Shown piece after piece: positions 48,726-60,852 of a DNA stretch of 64,000 nt (the stretch's first letter is position 1; every line of letters begins with the position of its first letter). Made by a program: the position numbers and the translations under genes. The notes below the pieces were generated by a model. That model did not search any database, was not told where the DNA came from, and worked only from the letters and a program-made list of their open reading frames with translations. Source of the stretch: Trichoplusia ni (Eukaryota; Arthropoda; Insecta; Lepidoptera; Noctuidae). The DNA lies in NCBI RefSeq assembly GCF_003590095.1, contig NC_039486.1:496001-560000 (forward strand), given 5' to 3'.

Positions 48726-51252
48726 GCGGCCACTCCCGCCACTCCCGCCACTCCCGGCTAGCTCTGCCAACCTGCCACCGAGCAGTGCGAGCGCGCCCTT
48801 ATCGGTGCCAGCGAACCATATCATAGTTATAAATAATAATATGAAACGAGTTTATGAAACAAACATTTTGACATTAATTGATTTCTGAGTTTAATTTGAC
48901 GGTTATTTAATGTAGTAAATAAGTGAAAAATCATAGACAAGCCTCAGTGGCGCACTCTATAATGATGTACGAATTTAATTCACGGACTTGCACGATGCGT
49001 GGTGTAAGTGACTCGATCCCGGAGTAAAGATCCCGGCACTGAAACCGGGATGTGGTTTGTAATCTACTTTATAATTGGTATTTACGTTAAATAGTTATAT
49101 TTGCCGATCTGGGATTCTACTTTAAGTGATTAGCAAAAGAAATGTTAACGACTGTTGAAATCATATAAATCACTGCATTATCAAAGCTTCTTCTCTGTAT
49201 GTATACACATCCATGCTTTTCAACATCACAGTTATGTTTTATCAGTAAAGTCAAATAAGTGATACAAAATAAAAATAAAAAATTACAATACTTTATTACA
49301 CTGCATCACAATCAAACGATGTTAAATATCGCGTTGCTTATTATATATATTGCTTGTGTTATGTTAATTTGTTAAAACTAGTGTATTTGGTATTTAAAAC
49401 CTCAAACAGCACCGTTATGTATAACTTAAGGATTAAGTATCTAGATCTCTATAGTTTATTTTAAACAGCAAAACAATATTGCAAGATTATTTCGCATTTC
49501 TCTATCCCGTTGGCGTTAATTCTGCACAATACAATCCGTCAACAAAGCTTGATTAAGACAAAAAAAGTACACTCATTATAAGAAATAACAAAAAACATCA
49601 AGTAATGAAAATCAAAACGTGTAAATATTTATATGTGTTTTTGTTTAAGCATTCATTATATTATGTATAACTACAGTCAGTAAAAAACAATAAGAAAGAA
49701 TTTTATTTCATTGAGAATACATTATTTGCTAAATAAAACCGAAGTGACATTACACTTAAAAAGAAATCGACATAAGTTATTGTGCTTTGTGCTGTCTTTA
49801 CAAGCAAACAATAACATTATATTTTGTTTTATGTCCAATACCATTTCTACTAGTTAGAAATGACTATATGGAACTTTGTATGAGATGCTAAGATTATATA
49901 CAACATGGCGAGGAACATGTAACTTTGTGTAAAGTTGTCCTGCTATTTGTTCAAAGAAAGTAATAAAAGCACTGATACTTGCACACTTTTGCTGCAGACT
50001 GTACTGATTGAGATTCGAACAATAACAAAGTATAAAAAATGAGATTAAAATCAGAGGGATTGTTAAATTGACTACTTATGGTACATATTCAATATCTAAC
50101 ATAATTTACCTACTAGTTTCTAAACAGCTGGTCAATCTTACAATTATTGTTAAGTTATCAACTACTAATTCTGTCTTCTGAAATATGTTTAGTTTTTCTA
50201 ACCAGTTTTCATAGAAAAATGGCTTTAGAAATTTATTGGATGCGCTCTTAGAAACCAAGGTTAAAATATGACTTAGAAGTTAGAGTGTACTTTTAGCATC
50301 GGCTGTCAGTGATACGGTGACTTGAAAAAGCGCGGCAAGTTGCGCGACAACGGTCGCTAATCGTCGATGCTTTACAGTAAACTAGCTTTTACCTGTGGCC
50401 GCTCTTGCGACGACCATTTTATTATTTTCTATGTTATGAGATTTTATAAATCTTAAATGTAATGAAGTCAGTTTTGTACGATGAACTGTTCTCGCTTTAT
50501 CATTAAAGTAACTTTAAATGCTTTTTGGTTATGATTTGTTACCGAATAGTTTGTAAATATCTACGGAATGAAATATTCACTGGTTACAAAATTCTGACTG
50601 TCCGAGACCGAATTGCAAGTGGAAATTAACATTTAATTGTTTTTGTAAAGGAGCAATGATGTTTTATTTTCGAACGACAATCTAGATGTGACTAAAGTTT
50701 TGTTAATTTTTGCAATAGTTAAAAGTTCGTGTATGTTTTATTTATATTGGAAACAAGTCATTTCGGGGGTCGATTGAATCGAGAGGTGAAATCCGAATGA
50801 TTAAATGCTTCATAGCTGTTCCACAATTTTGAAAAAATAAAACAACTATCTTAAGAATTCTTAAAAAAATTTGTACCAAGCTCCTCGTTTAACGTAATCT
50901 AAGTTTAAGCTCAGGCATCACAAGGTAATTTTAATTATGATTGAATGTGCAATGATATGAACGCATTGAAAATGTGTCCGAATTTTGTTATGTTTTTGAG
51001 AAAAAGAAAATACAATTATAGTATATTATTTGAAAATTGCAGTTTTATTATACCCTTGCAATACCTTAGCAGTTAACCTGTGCAGTTACCGATTTTTATA
51101 GGATCCAACCAGCCTTGGGTAAAATCTGGCATCGTAAAAGAAGAGTAAAACAGGTTTAGAAACTTTAAAACGGCTGGAGGGCTTCTTTATTTTTAAACTT
51201 TATTCACTTTGCAAGAATTGTGGTGGTAACATAAGCTTTACGATTTTTGCCT
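48726..51252 (+). other. dorsal 3' UTR and downstream AT-rich DNA
   Basis: The 3' UTR begins with three near-identical 9-bp CGCCACTCC-type units just after the stop. AATAAA motifs occur near 49270 and at 49962-49967; the latter is a plausible transcript end. At about 48945-49060 a CTCGATCCCGG box suggests a worn SINE. The rest holds nothing I can name. The right end includes AATAAA for the minus-strand gene ending at 51253. Confidence 0.45.
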
Positions 51253-51883
51253 TTAGGCCCCACCAACGAGCCCCTAAGCATATTAAAAAAAAAACTGATA
51301 AAAGCCACGTTTATGCGAGCGTGGAGCATGATTATTTTCATGTTTGAATTGTGTCCAAACACTGCACTTACTTCATTCTAAATGCCCATTTGTTGTGCTA
51401 AATCCCTAAGTAAAAATGATCTTATAGTTTTGGAGCACTAATACCAACCCCATCCAAAAAGGTCGAAAGCAATGATATTTTTAAAGCTTGCTTAAAATCG
51501 AACATTATCTCTAAAAGAAGAGAACTTACCGAACTCTTATCATTTTGTCAACCCACAAAATTTTCATTATATCACTTTGTAAGGGGTAAAAGGCTAGCAA
51601 CATTTTTAATAAAATTTGTATAACAATAAATATAGAAATATTTACCAGACTTCACCTGGCGGCTAGCAGCTGGCGGTTGCTGAGCCTCTGAAGTGCTCAA
51701 GACCGGGGACAAATTATTAACTAGCAACACCACTGAATATTGTGATAGCGGCAGCATCGAAGTAATTGTCAAACAGACGGATATCAAAATCAATATACCT
51801 AGCATGGCGATCATGGTGTAACAGAGATAGAGATATACAGTTGCAATATTCATAAACGAAACAGAGCATCTTATTAGATACAA
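51253..51883 (-). CDS. Tentative small single-pass membrane protein, two exons
   Basis: I do not recognise this gene. Exon 1 runs from 51883 (or a later in-frame ATG; MIAMLGILIL is one option) to 51656, with donor CGCCAG|gtgaag. A matching acceptor (atgcttag) at 51273 adds GLVGGA and a TAA at 51253, and minus-strand AATAAA motifs follow within about 60 bp. The protein has one strongly hydrophobic segment (MLGILILISVCLTI), then a Ser/Gln/Pro-rich stretch. It is divergent from IFT43 with start codons about 120 bp apart, which supports a shared promoter. It could also be a chance frame. Confidence 0.35.
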
Positions 51884-52005
51884 AATATGTTATTATTACA
51901 TGGAACACGAACAATGAACTTTTATGCTTGTAAAAGGTAAACAAATAAACCACAACAAACGAATACTGTTGGCGTTGAAATGAATTTATAAATATTTATC
52001 TCAAA

Positions 52006-52626
52006 ATGAATGAAATAAATTCATCAGTACCTGAGCCTAAGAAAGTTGGAGTATGGGCAGAAGGTACACATATAGAAGCAAAGTAAGATTTAAATTTAAT
52101 CCGCTTATTGATATCAATATATTTGTACAAAACTACCTGTGCTGCAAATGTTTAACTTTTTTAGAGAATTTATGATACCTAAGAAGTCGCCAGACTCTAG
52201 CGATGATATACCGACGATACCGGATTTGGATGATTTACAAGATATATTGGAGAAAGAAATATCTATGCCACCAGTGTAAGTATAATAATTTAATTCAGGT
52301 ATAAACGATTCCTCCAAAGTTCTTATTGTCAGAAGGCCTGTTAGTCTAGAAACTACACATGCAAGCTCTTTACATTGATCACAATAAGAACAGATGTTCA
52401 CAAAATTACAGAAAGATTTTTCTATTTTAGGACAGATCACAAAGACACAGAAACAGTGAATGCCCTGTCAGAAGTTGGTGGAGGTATTTCAGGTACGGCA
52501 GACAGCATAGAGAAGGTTTTAGAAGTCCTCAACTCTTACATACCCCAGGAGGAGATGGATTCTGCTGACACTGTGTGGACAGTCGACTCCTTACTGCAGG
52601 AACTGGCTGAAGAAACCCAGGAATAA
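52006..52626 (+). CDS. IFT43: Intraflagellar transport protein 43 homologue (127 aa, three exons)
   Basis: Exons are 52006-52082, 52165-52275 and 52431-52626, all GT/AG, closing in frame at TAA. IFT43 is a small subunit of the IFT-A complex, which drives retrograde transport and membrane-protein entry in cilia. Recognition rests on the acidic motif DDIPTIPDLDDLQD (family form IPVIPDLE) and the C-terminal VWTVDSLLQELAEE, which matches the family's WDW-LFTEVSSEL end. The length is short compared with vertebrate IFT43 (about 210 aa), mainly at the N-terminus. In insects cilia are limited to sensory neurons and sperm, so tissue-restricted use is expected. AATAAA at 53042-53047 may end the transcript. 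Confidence 0.8.
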
Positions 52627-54362
52627 TGTAGTGGTAGGATTTCTTTTTAGGTAAGAATTAGGAAATAGGCCTTTTGTACACTCATGGGCATGTTAGGCAG
52701 GTATAAAATTGTATTTTGTAGATTCAATATAAGACCTATATGCAACAAAAAGCTGTGTATATTGTAGCCATAGGAATTATTTTTTAAGAAATAATTATAA
52801 ATTTCATACTATGCTCAGGGTGGCCAGAGTGAAATCAGTAAGAATCTATTCAGACTTTTTCTGCGCTATGTCTCTGTGAAGGACTTACAGACAGCAACAG
52901 AACTCCCATGAGTTTCTAAATAACAATTATACAAAAAAAGTGGATACTGTACTGGTAAACAAAAATGCTTTATTTATTTTTTATGTATGTATGTTAAGTT
53001 CCTTGCTGACTGTACTATTACAAATATTACAATACGTAGGTAATAAAAGAAAATAGATTGTTAAAAAAGGGTAGGTATGCTTCAAATAAGATCCACAAGT
53101 CTATTAGTCATTATTTTATTTGTAAAAAACTTTTATTAATTAATTTTACTAATTATTACCTACATGGGCTACAAGTTATTGTAACAAATTCTCCGTCCAA
53201 TTATATAATAGGGAATGATTGTTCTCACTTATAATAATAAATAAATAAATTTTTGGAAATAAAATTTTATTAAATAGTATTTTATGGATTAATTTTCTTT
53301 CTAGGGTAATAGAAACTGTTCGTTTTTTATGAAACATTCAATTGCATATTTAAGTAAATTGCTTGGAACGAATTCTATGCGTCATACCATGTATGTAGGT
53401 GTTTAATGGTTATCGCGACACGGAACATAGTAATTCCATATAAAAGGTTGTGATTATTCATCAATGTGGATTAGATACCACCCACACAATATAAAATACT
53501 GATTTCGAATTAGTAATTTCACCTCATGTAACTATTGTTTCATACTAAACATAATTTTAGTTATTTATTTCAGGCTAGTTGTGATATGACGTCAATAGGT
53601 TCATATCGCGTCGGTTAACTCGCAAATTGGACGCCCACTCGCACCAGTGGGTGAAGTTAAACAATGAGAATTAAGATTAACAGTAAAAGGCAATTGAATC
53701 GTTAAGGAGATCAGTCCATAGTTTTCGATACCTATTTTATCTACTTAACAGAATGATTAATTTAATTACTTAAGCACAACTCTTTATTTCCATGTGAAAC
53801 ACTCGGAAAACGATCTCTCGACAATTAAGCCTGATCTTAGACGACAATAAGGCTGATATGAAGATATTCAAGCAAACATCCAAATCCAGACAAAAATGAT
53901 CAATATTCCATTAAAAACTCTTTTGTAACGATTAAAGTTCGTGAAAATGTAGGAAGTCTCAATTTACTTCTTCCAGGATATAATATTAATCCAGCTATGA
54001 AACTAATAGACTGACGAGGATATCAAGGATGCGTCATCATGTTAACAATGTAAACGCAAACTGCCAACAACTTGCAATCAGCTTCAACAAGTGTATAACA
54101 GTAACTACATCAAGATCAATATTCTAGCTGTATTGTCTAGGAAATAATGTCAACATTAACATTTATTATATTGTGTGAACTGAAAATGAGATCATAGAAT
54201 CAAGCCTAGAAGTTAATCTTCCGATTATTTTACGTACTGTTTGCTAGCGCTCGTAAAACCAAGAAATCCAAATGCGTAAATCGAAAACAATCCCTGTAAG
54301 TTTACATAATTCTTGAGCGCAAACTCTTAATTCAAGATCCATTTTGTATAAACAATTGTATC
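52627..54362. other. Intergenic DNA between IFT43 and APH-1 (convergent 3' ends)
   Basis: This is AT-rich with no gene seen. It should contain the 3' UTRs of both neighbours: AATAAA at 53042 and 53239 on the plus strand, and TTTATT at 54162-54167 for APH-1 on the minus strand. Confidence 0.5.
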
Positions 54363-55503
54363 CTATGACCTGGAAGTGAGGCTTTGGACTAGTTTTGCGG
54401 TGGATCCTCCTGCTGACCTGAATGCTATGTATGCTGTGATGAGTAACACAATGTATGATGGTATGATAGTGGCGGCATACAATTCTCTGCTGTTCAATAA
54501 ACTCAGGCCGGATACAAAGAAGTGTGAGAGTATAACCCATCCGACTTTGAGATAGTTTTTGTCGTCAAACCCACTGAAAAATATGACGCTCCAAAAAGTG
54601 TTGAGTAGGATCATGCAGAGGGTCATTGCCGCACTTGTCACGAAGAAATACTCTGTCCCATTGTGGAGGCCCAACGTGCCTGGCCCTACCTGTAAATAGT
54701 AAAAATAGTTAGATATTTATATAGGGCATTTATTTAGATGAAAGCAGTGATTGGTATGCGATATTGATACATATTTGCACCTTATTTCAACATATTTTAC
54801 CTTTAAAACTATATAAATTTATATTTAAGGTATCATTTTTACTATTTTTTTTTATTCTATGGAGTTTATATTTGAAATATACTTACAGAGTCAGCCAGCA
54901 CATTAACTAAGGCAAAGGCACCACTCATAGTGCCAAAGCCAAGTCCTGACACATAAGCCATTTCCAGCTTGTTACTGCCAATATTGTGGTTCTCTGATAT
55001 CTCTTTCAAACCTTCCTCTGTCTTCCGTAAGAGCAAGTACATACCATATCTAAACCCTTCCTGAAAGAACATATCCATTTTACAGATTATTTTAAAATCA
55101 ACAGGGTGCAGATGTTGTAATGATACATTCCTAATTATCATTATTGCTGGCTATTAGTTGCAGCTGCTGCATGACAATTAGGTAACTGACAAATGATAGC
55201 TGAAGGTATTCTATAGTTTTTAAATTGTTTAGAAGTGTTACATCTAAATATTCTTTGAATAGAAAAAAATAGATAACGAACCTGAAATATAACAGCAAAC
55301 ACCATTCCAAAAGCTAAATACGATCGTAAAGGCACCACTGCGTACCAAACCAGGGATGAGAGTAGAAATGATAGTAGCCATCCGAAGGCTGCTGCTATCA
55401 TGATGATGATGCGCACTGGGTCGTTAGCTACCGTCAGCGAGAACATCACCAGCGGAGCCCCGAACGCCAAGAGAGAACAACTGAAGAATTCTGCGAGAGT
55501 CAT
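54363..55503 (-). CDS. aph-1: Gamma-secretase subunit APH-1 (240 aa, three exons)
   Basis: Exons are 55503-55282, 55060-54887 and 54689-54363. They join in frame (VIFQ|EGFR; LADS|VGPG). APH-1 is the multi-pass scaffold that assembles presenilin, nicastrin and PEN-2 into gamma-secretase, which cleaves Notch and other type I membrane proteins. The N-terminus MTLAEFFSCSLLAFGAPL, several hydrophobic segments and the GxxxGxxxG motif of TM4 (Gly113/117/121) are diagnostic. The length equals that of fly Aph-1. The start is the ATG at 55503; the frame stays open a few codons upstream only with a TTG. One of two family-conserved histidines is Asn162 here (LLNTFWSV); the other, His188 (ILSHFFVS), is kept. 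The gene is divergent from AFG2A. Confidence 0.95.
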
Positions 55504-56030
55504 CTTCTTACTCAATTATTTACTTTATACGTACAATGAACCTAGCATAAAACACTTAACAGCTTCCTCTCGCACTCAACTATTTAACTTACTTAACTAA
55601 CTAAGCTAAAAACGTTTCTAAGCGAATAAATAAGGTGTTTTGTTACAAAAAATTAAATGAATCACTGAAAAAGCAAACGCAGATTGACAGTCAGTGGGCT
55701 TGTCACTTTTGACGTTAAAATGACATCCTGATCCAGCCATGGACGCCATGGGGCATGGATGATTCACACTGTTTTTTTTTTTACATTATGTCTTTCTTTA
55801 CTATTTAACAATATATAACGTTCAAATACTCAAAATAAAATTAAGTCATTTGAGAATGCGCGTACTGACAACATTCTTCCACTCACAGAGAAAATAACAA
55901 AACGCAACCTTCGCGTTTAGTAGTAGCTGTCAATTTCTTAACTAAAATAACCTCTCTTTACTTTGGCTCGATTTCAATTTCTCCATTTTTATGACAACAA
56001 AGTGCATTCTTTTACTTTGTATAAGTAAAC
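55504..56030. promoter_or_regulatory. Divergent promoter region APH-1 / AFG2A
   Basis: The start codons of the two genes are 527 bp apart and face away from each other, so both 5' UTRs and promoters lie here. The sequence is AT-rich. GCCATGGACGCCATGG at 55737-55752 is a short repeat-like stretch. No TATA box or initiator can be assigned with confidence. Confidence 0.5.
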
Positions 56031-58388
56031 ATGGCTCCAAATAAAGCCAAGAAGACTCTATGGGTTGACTGCGAGCGATGCGGCTGCAGTATAACATCGA
56101 ACGATAAGAATATTCACGTCGAATTAAATTGTGGGAAAGATCAATTAAAATGTCCTTATGTTGACGATAGAAAGTTATTCACTTGGCTGCAGAGGACGGG
56201 GGTGGCGCCAGAGGGTGCTCCACGGGATTCTGTGTTGGTTCATCCGTCTGCCGGCACCCTGATTGGTGCTGTGATCGGATGCCCGCTGCAATTAACCAGG
56301 GAAGGTGCTCCTACCATGGTGAAGCGAATGTGGCCGTCTAAGGCATCAGCGCCGGCCGCTGTAATCTTACCTGCAGCTGGTACGTCTTTAATTCATTTTC
56401 ATAGAAAGAAGTAGATAAACATTTAAGTTGAACTTATTCAGCCATAGGCAAAATCCGCAAAATCGTTTTATTTTTATGAACTCGCCGTTTTATATTTTAC
56501 AGATTTGTCATCAGCCTGGAGTAATGACAACATGAAGGTGTCCGTCTCAGTTATACAAGAGGAGATCCCAAAGGCAACTCAAGTCACCTTTAGACTTAAA
56601 AACCACAAAACAGATTCAGACATTGGTGATATCCTGAAACAAAATTTTTATAGTAATTTTGTTTGTGTTGGTAGTATCTTAGTATATTACTATTTTGGTA
56701 AGAAGTTAGAAATTGAGATATTTGATGTAAAATCAGAGAAAACTGATTATGATGGCTGGTATGTTTTAAGTGAAAATACTATTTGGATAATGGAGAAAGA
56801 AATGGTTCAGAAATTAAAGAAGAAGGCACAGGTGCTTGGTGGGGTGGATGATATTCTGGATGAAATACAAACCTTTGTGAAAATATCTTTCAATATGGAT
56901 GGACTGACAGCAAGCTTTCAACCTACTCGTGGTCTTCTACTTTATGGACATTCAGGCATTGGAAAGACGGCTATCTGTAAATACTTAATTGAAAATCTCA
57001 ACTGTTTCCACATAGAAATCAATGGCCCGGCTATCTTCAGCAAATATTTTGGTGAAACTGAGGGCACTATGAGGAGCTTGTTTGAGAAAGCCATTCAGAA
57101 CCAACCAAGCATTATATTGGTTGATGAGATAGAAACTATATGTCCTAGGCGGTCTTCTGGCAGTACAGAACAAGAAAGAAGGATCACTTCAGCATTTGTG
57201 AACATGCTGGACAATTTACATGCTGAAGAGAGCAGAGTGTTTGTGTTAGCAACAACAAGGAAACCTGAAAACATTGATCCAATGTTGAGGAGGTTTGGTA
57301 GGCTTGACAAGGAAATAGAAGTTCCTGTCCCAGACCGAATGAGGAGGAAAGAAATTGTTTACAGTTTACTGAAAAATCTGCCAAACAAAATATCTGCACA
57401 GGACATTGAGAACATCTCAGATTTAGCTCATGGCTATGTGGCTGCTGACCTGGTAAACCTGTGCACCCAAGCGACCATGAAGTGTATCAAGAGATCAAGT
57501 AAATATATTGAGAGTGAAGATCTTATTGCAGCTCTAACTATAGTGAGACCTAGTGCTATGAGGGAACTACTAATAGAAATACCCAATGTGAGGTGGACAG
57601 ACATAGGTGGGCAAGACGACTTGAAGCTAAAGTTGCGTCAGGCCGTTGAATGGCCTCTGAAACACGCAGAGAGCTTCCGAAGATTAGGGATAAGGCCTCC
57701 TGGCGGCGTTCTGCTATATGGTCCTCCAGGGTGCTCCAAAACTATGATAGCTAAAGCTTTGGCAACTGAAAGTGGTCTCAACTTTTTGTCAATAAAAGGC
57801 CCAGAATTATTTTCAAAATGGGTAGGAGAGTCTGAGAGAGCAGTTCGCGATCTATTTACGAAAGCACGACAAGTTGCACCTAGTATTATATTTTTCGATG
57901 AGATGGACGCGATAGGCGGGGAGAGGGGTGCAGGCGAAGCGGGAGTTCACGAGAGAGTCTTGGCTCAACTTCTGACAGAGTTAGATGGAGTGGTGCCCTT
58001 AAATTCTGTTACAATTTTAGCTGCGACTAACCGCCCTGACCGAATGGATAGGGCACTACTGAGACCCGGTCGATTAGACCGACTAATTTACGTTCCTCTG
58101 CCAGATTTCGAGACCAGATTAAAGATTATTGAGTTGAAGTTAGGAAAAATGAGTACCAGTGATGATGTGGACCACTATAGTTTGGCGACGAGGACTGAAG
58201 GCTTCTCTGGAGCTGAGTTGCAAGCGTTGTGTCACGAAGCTGCGTTAAGCGCATTGGAAAAAGATCTGGACTGCCCAGAAGTGACTATGGAGCATTTTGA
58301 ACATGTCCTAAAAGATTTCACACCAAGGACACCAGAATCCTTGTTGAAGGTTTATCAAGAATTTGCTTTGGGACAGAAATCGGGATAA
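56031..58388 (+). CDS. AFG2A: AAA+ ATPase AFG2A / SPATA5 homologue (744 aa, two exons)
   Basis: Exon 1 is 56031-56379 and exon 2 is 56503-58388; the junction gives Asp (PAA|D|LSSAW). This is a tandem AAA ATPase. In the known system AFG2A works with AFG2B and partners in cytoplasmic 60S ribosome maturation, releasing the shuttling factor RLP24. The first ~230 residues form the N-domain. D1 has Walker A GHSGIGKT (265-272) and Walker B IILVDEIE (320-327). D2 has Walker A GPPGCSKT (523-530), Walker B IIFFDEMD (578-585) and the arginine-finger block LLRPGRLDR. The linker VRWTDIGGQDDLKLKLRQA and GPPGCSKTMIAKALA are characteristic of AFG2A rather than VCP. D1 is less canonical (ATTRKPENID in place of the usual ATNRP). 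Confidence 0.92.
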
Positions 58389-60852
58389 AAAGCCTTAAAT
58401 ATAGCCTAAGCAGTTGTATACAGAGAAAAGTTTGGTTTCCTGAATGAAATTCGGATACAAAGGTTGCAAACATAAAAAGTGCCTTCACTTCCTAAATCAT
58501 AATTTATTTATTTAGAATTCTTAAAGCTATTTGTATATAAATAACTATTATATCTAGTCCTTATTTAATCACATCAATTTGATTAATACATGTTTTTACT
58601 TGAAACATTTTGATACAATACAAATCGCTAATTTCTGGTGTTCCCAAGTGTGTTTGTTCTATTAAAAGTTTAATACAATTACTTTAGTTCTCTTTTCTCT
58701 ATTCCTCATTAATAGAAAACACCAAGTAACACTGCTGTCGAAGGAGTACAGAATACACTTTACCAGAAACTAGTTTGCCTATGTATTATACATGTAAAAA
58801 TAAATACACAAACAGTCCTACAAACGCGGGATTTCATCAAAACGTTACTACAAAAAGGTGTCTGATACAGACTGCGTACAACCTTTTCATCCATAGAGGG
58901 GTGGTAGCAACATTCATTAAGTTAAATATTAAAACACCATTCGTTTTCATGTCAAACTGACTTTGGCGCAGCTAAAATCTAATATTACGAAAGCCACTAT
59001 ATCCGTAATGGGTTATAGTGCTACAGACACCAAAATATGTTAAAAAGACATCAAGCATAACTACGGAGTATTTTATATAGAATATTTTCAGTAACGCCAA
59101 TTGTGAATAAGGAATCACATAAATGCAAGTTTATACTATGGTATCTATTAAACTAATCCACAAATTGTCTTTAAATAATGCGTGATTACGCTGTATTGTG
59201 CACTCGTGAATACGTTCGCTTCGGTTCGTGTACTTTGCTTTCCGACTTCAATATTGCATTCTTACCAACGATCTGTGATAGACGAGCAGTTTCGTCGCAA
59301 TACACGGCTCAGGCCTTTCTATTTTCGCTCAAAACCTAATGTTTTTACAAGTTATTCTTATTTGTTTTTTTTTATATACAAATTATTCATTGAGAATATT
59401 AATGGCGTAGCATTGGATTTATGAGAAGACTTCAAACGTCACTTAAGTTTTCATTAATATTTTATACCATTTACAAGATTTTTGAATTTTGTAAGAATTA
59501 CATTAAAACTTCCCCCTCCAAGTACGCCTATGAAAATTTATAAAAATCTTACATAATATTAATTCCAGCTTGGGGAATAATGTTAGGTCAAAATTTAGAA
59601 AAGTTTGATTCTCTATCAGTCTTTTTATAAAGAGATAATTTACTTCAAACGATCTTTGATCGAACGTCAATCGTCATTCGAATGTGAACCTTGCGGTTAC
59701 TTCTTACGACTCCTTCTTTATTCTCTTGCCACATCCAAACTTTACAATACTATGCGTGTAAGTACTTAAGAGCTGATCGATAAAGATGGACGCACACTTG
59801 TTGCGCAACAATTACCGCTCATATTAAAATATATAGGCATAATTCCACTTTATGTTAAAATAAATACTATTAGACTTCAATGAAACCAATAGGCTATACA
59901 GAGCGTTTGGTAACAAATGTGCGTCCAGCCTTCATTAAATAGTTATTAACAAAATGTGATTTTAAATACGTGTAGTATTTAGAACAACTGAATTGTGTAC
60001 ACTTTGCTAAATAGATCCATTTATAGAATACTACGTTTAATCAATTAGTTACATCAATTAAAGTATTAGGTAATTTGTAATTTTAAACAATTACGATCGC
60101 TTTAGTCTCAATGGCAATAAGTATTTAGTATTTGAGATATTTTTCTTAATATACACTTATACATCCGTAATTTCAGATCCGGATTTTACGGATGTGTACA
60201 GATGCATATTCTACTAAGGTCAACACCCTTTCGTAGACTTTCAAAGCATAGTTACACACACAAATATCATTCAGGGGTCTCACTCCGGATCTGGAATTAC
60301 GGATGTGTACAGATCTTAAACGTGTGTATTATTATTAGGGTTAGGTAGCTGACTGGCAGCGGGTATAACACCTACGTCATATTACGTGATATATGCCCAG
60401 GTCGTAAGGGGCTTACTTTTATTTGGTACCTTTTTGGCACTAGCACTGATCTAACTACTTAAGTAATCAGATTATAGTGGTTTCTGATCTTAGGGGTTAT
60501 AGAGTGGTGCTACTAGCTGTGCACAGTCGGCATAAATATAATTGTTTTATAACGATTGGAATATCCTTAGCAAACAATGTTTCTGTCGTAGAAATTAATT
60601 ATGATATTATTGGAGACAGTTATCTAGGATTATTAGTCAGGTGTTTCGTACAAAACTACATGCTTTGTGTAACGTTATTACTTTGGCTATTTCGAATAAT
60701 TAGAATGACAAACTGAGGTGCCCGACAACTTTCCAAGTTATTGACGTTCAGATAGTATTATCAACTTTTTTCTGAACATCATTAACAGGCCACCTGCCCA
60801 ACTAGTACACTCATCCCTAAGGATCAGAAGCCACTACAGCTTAAGGGTGACC
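58389..60852. other. Intergenic DNA with short inverted repeats
   Basis: No gene is seen. ATTAAA at 58661 may serve AFG2A. Two inverted-repeat structures are present. At 59787-59802 and 59912-59927, TGGACGCACACTTGTT pairs with its complement with one mismatch. At 60161-60182 and 60285-60306, 22-bp arms pair with one mismatch, and ACGGATGTGTACAGAT is also repeated directly at 60188 and 60299. Both may be worn MITE ends. TTTATT at about 60418 is a possible poly(A) signal for the minus-strand gene. Confidence 0.45.
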
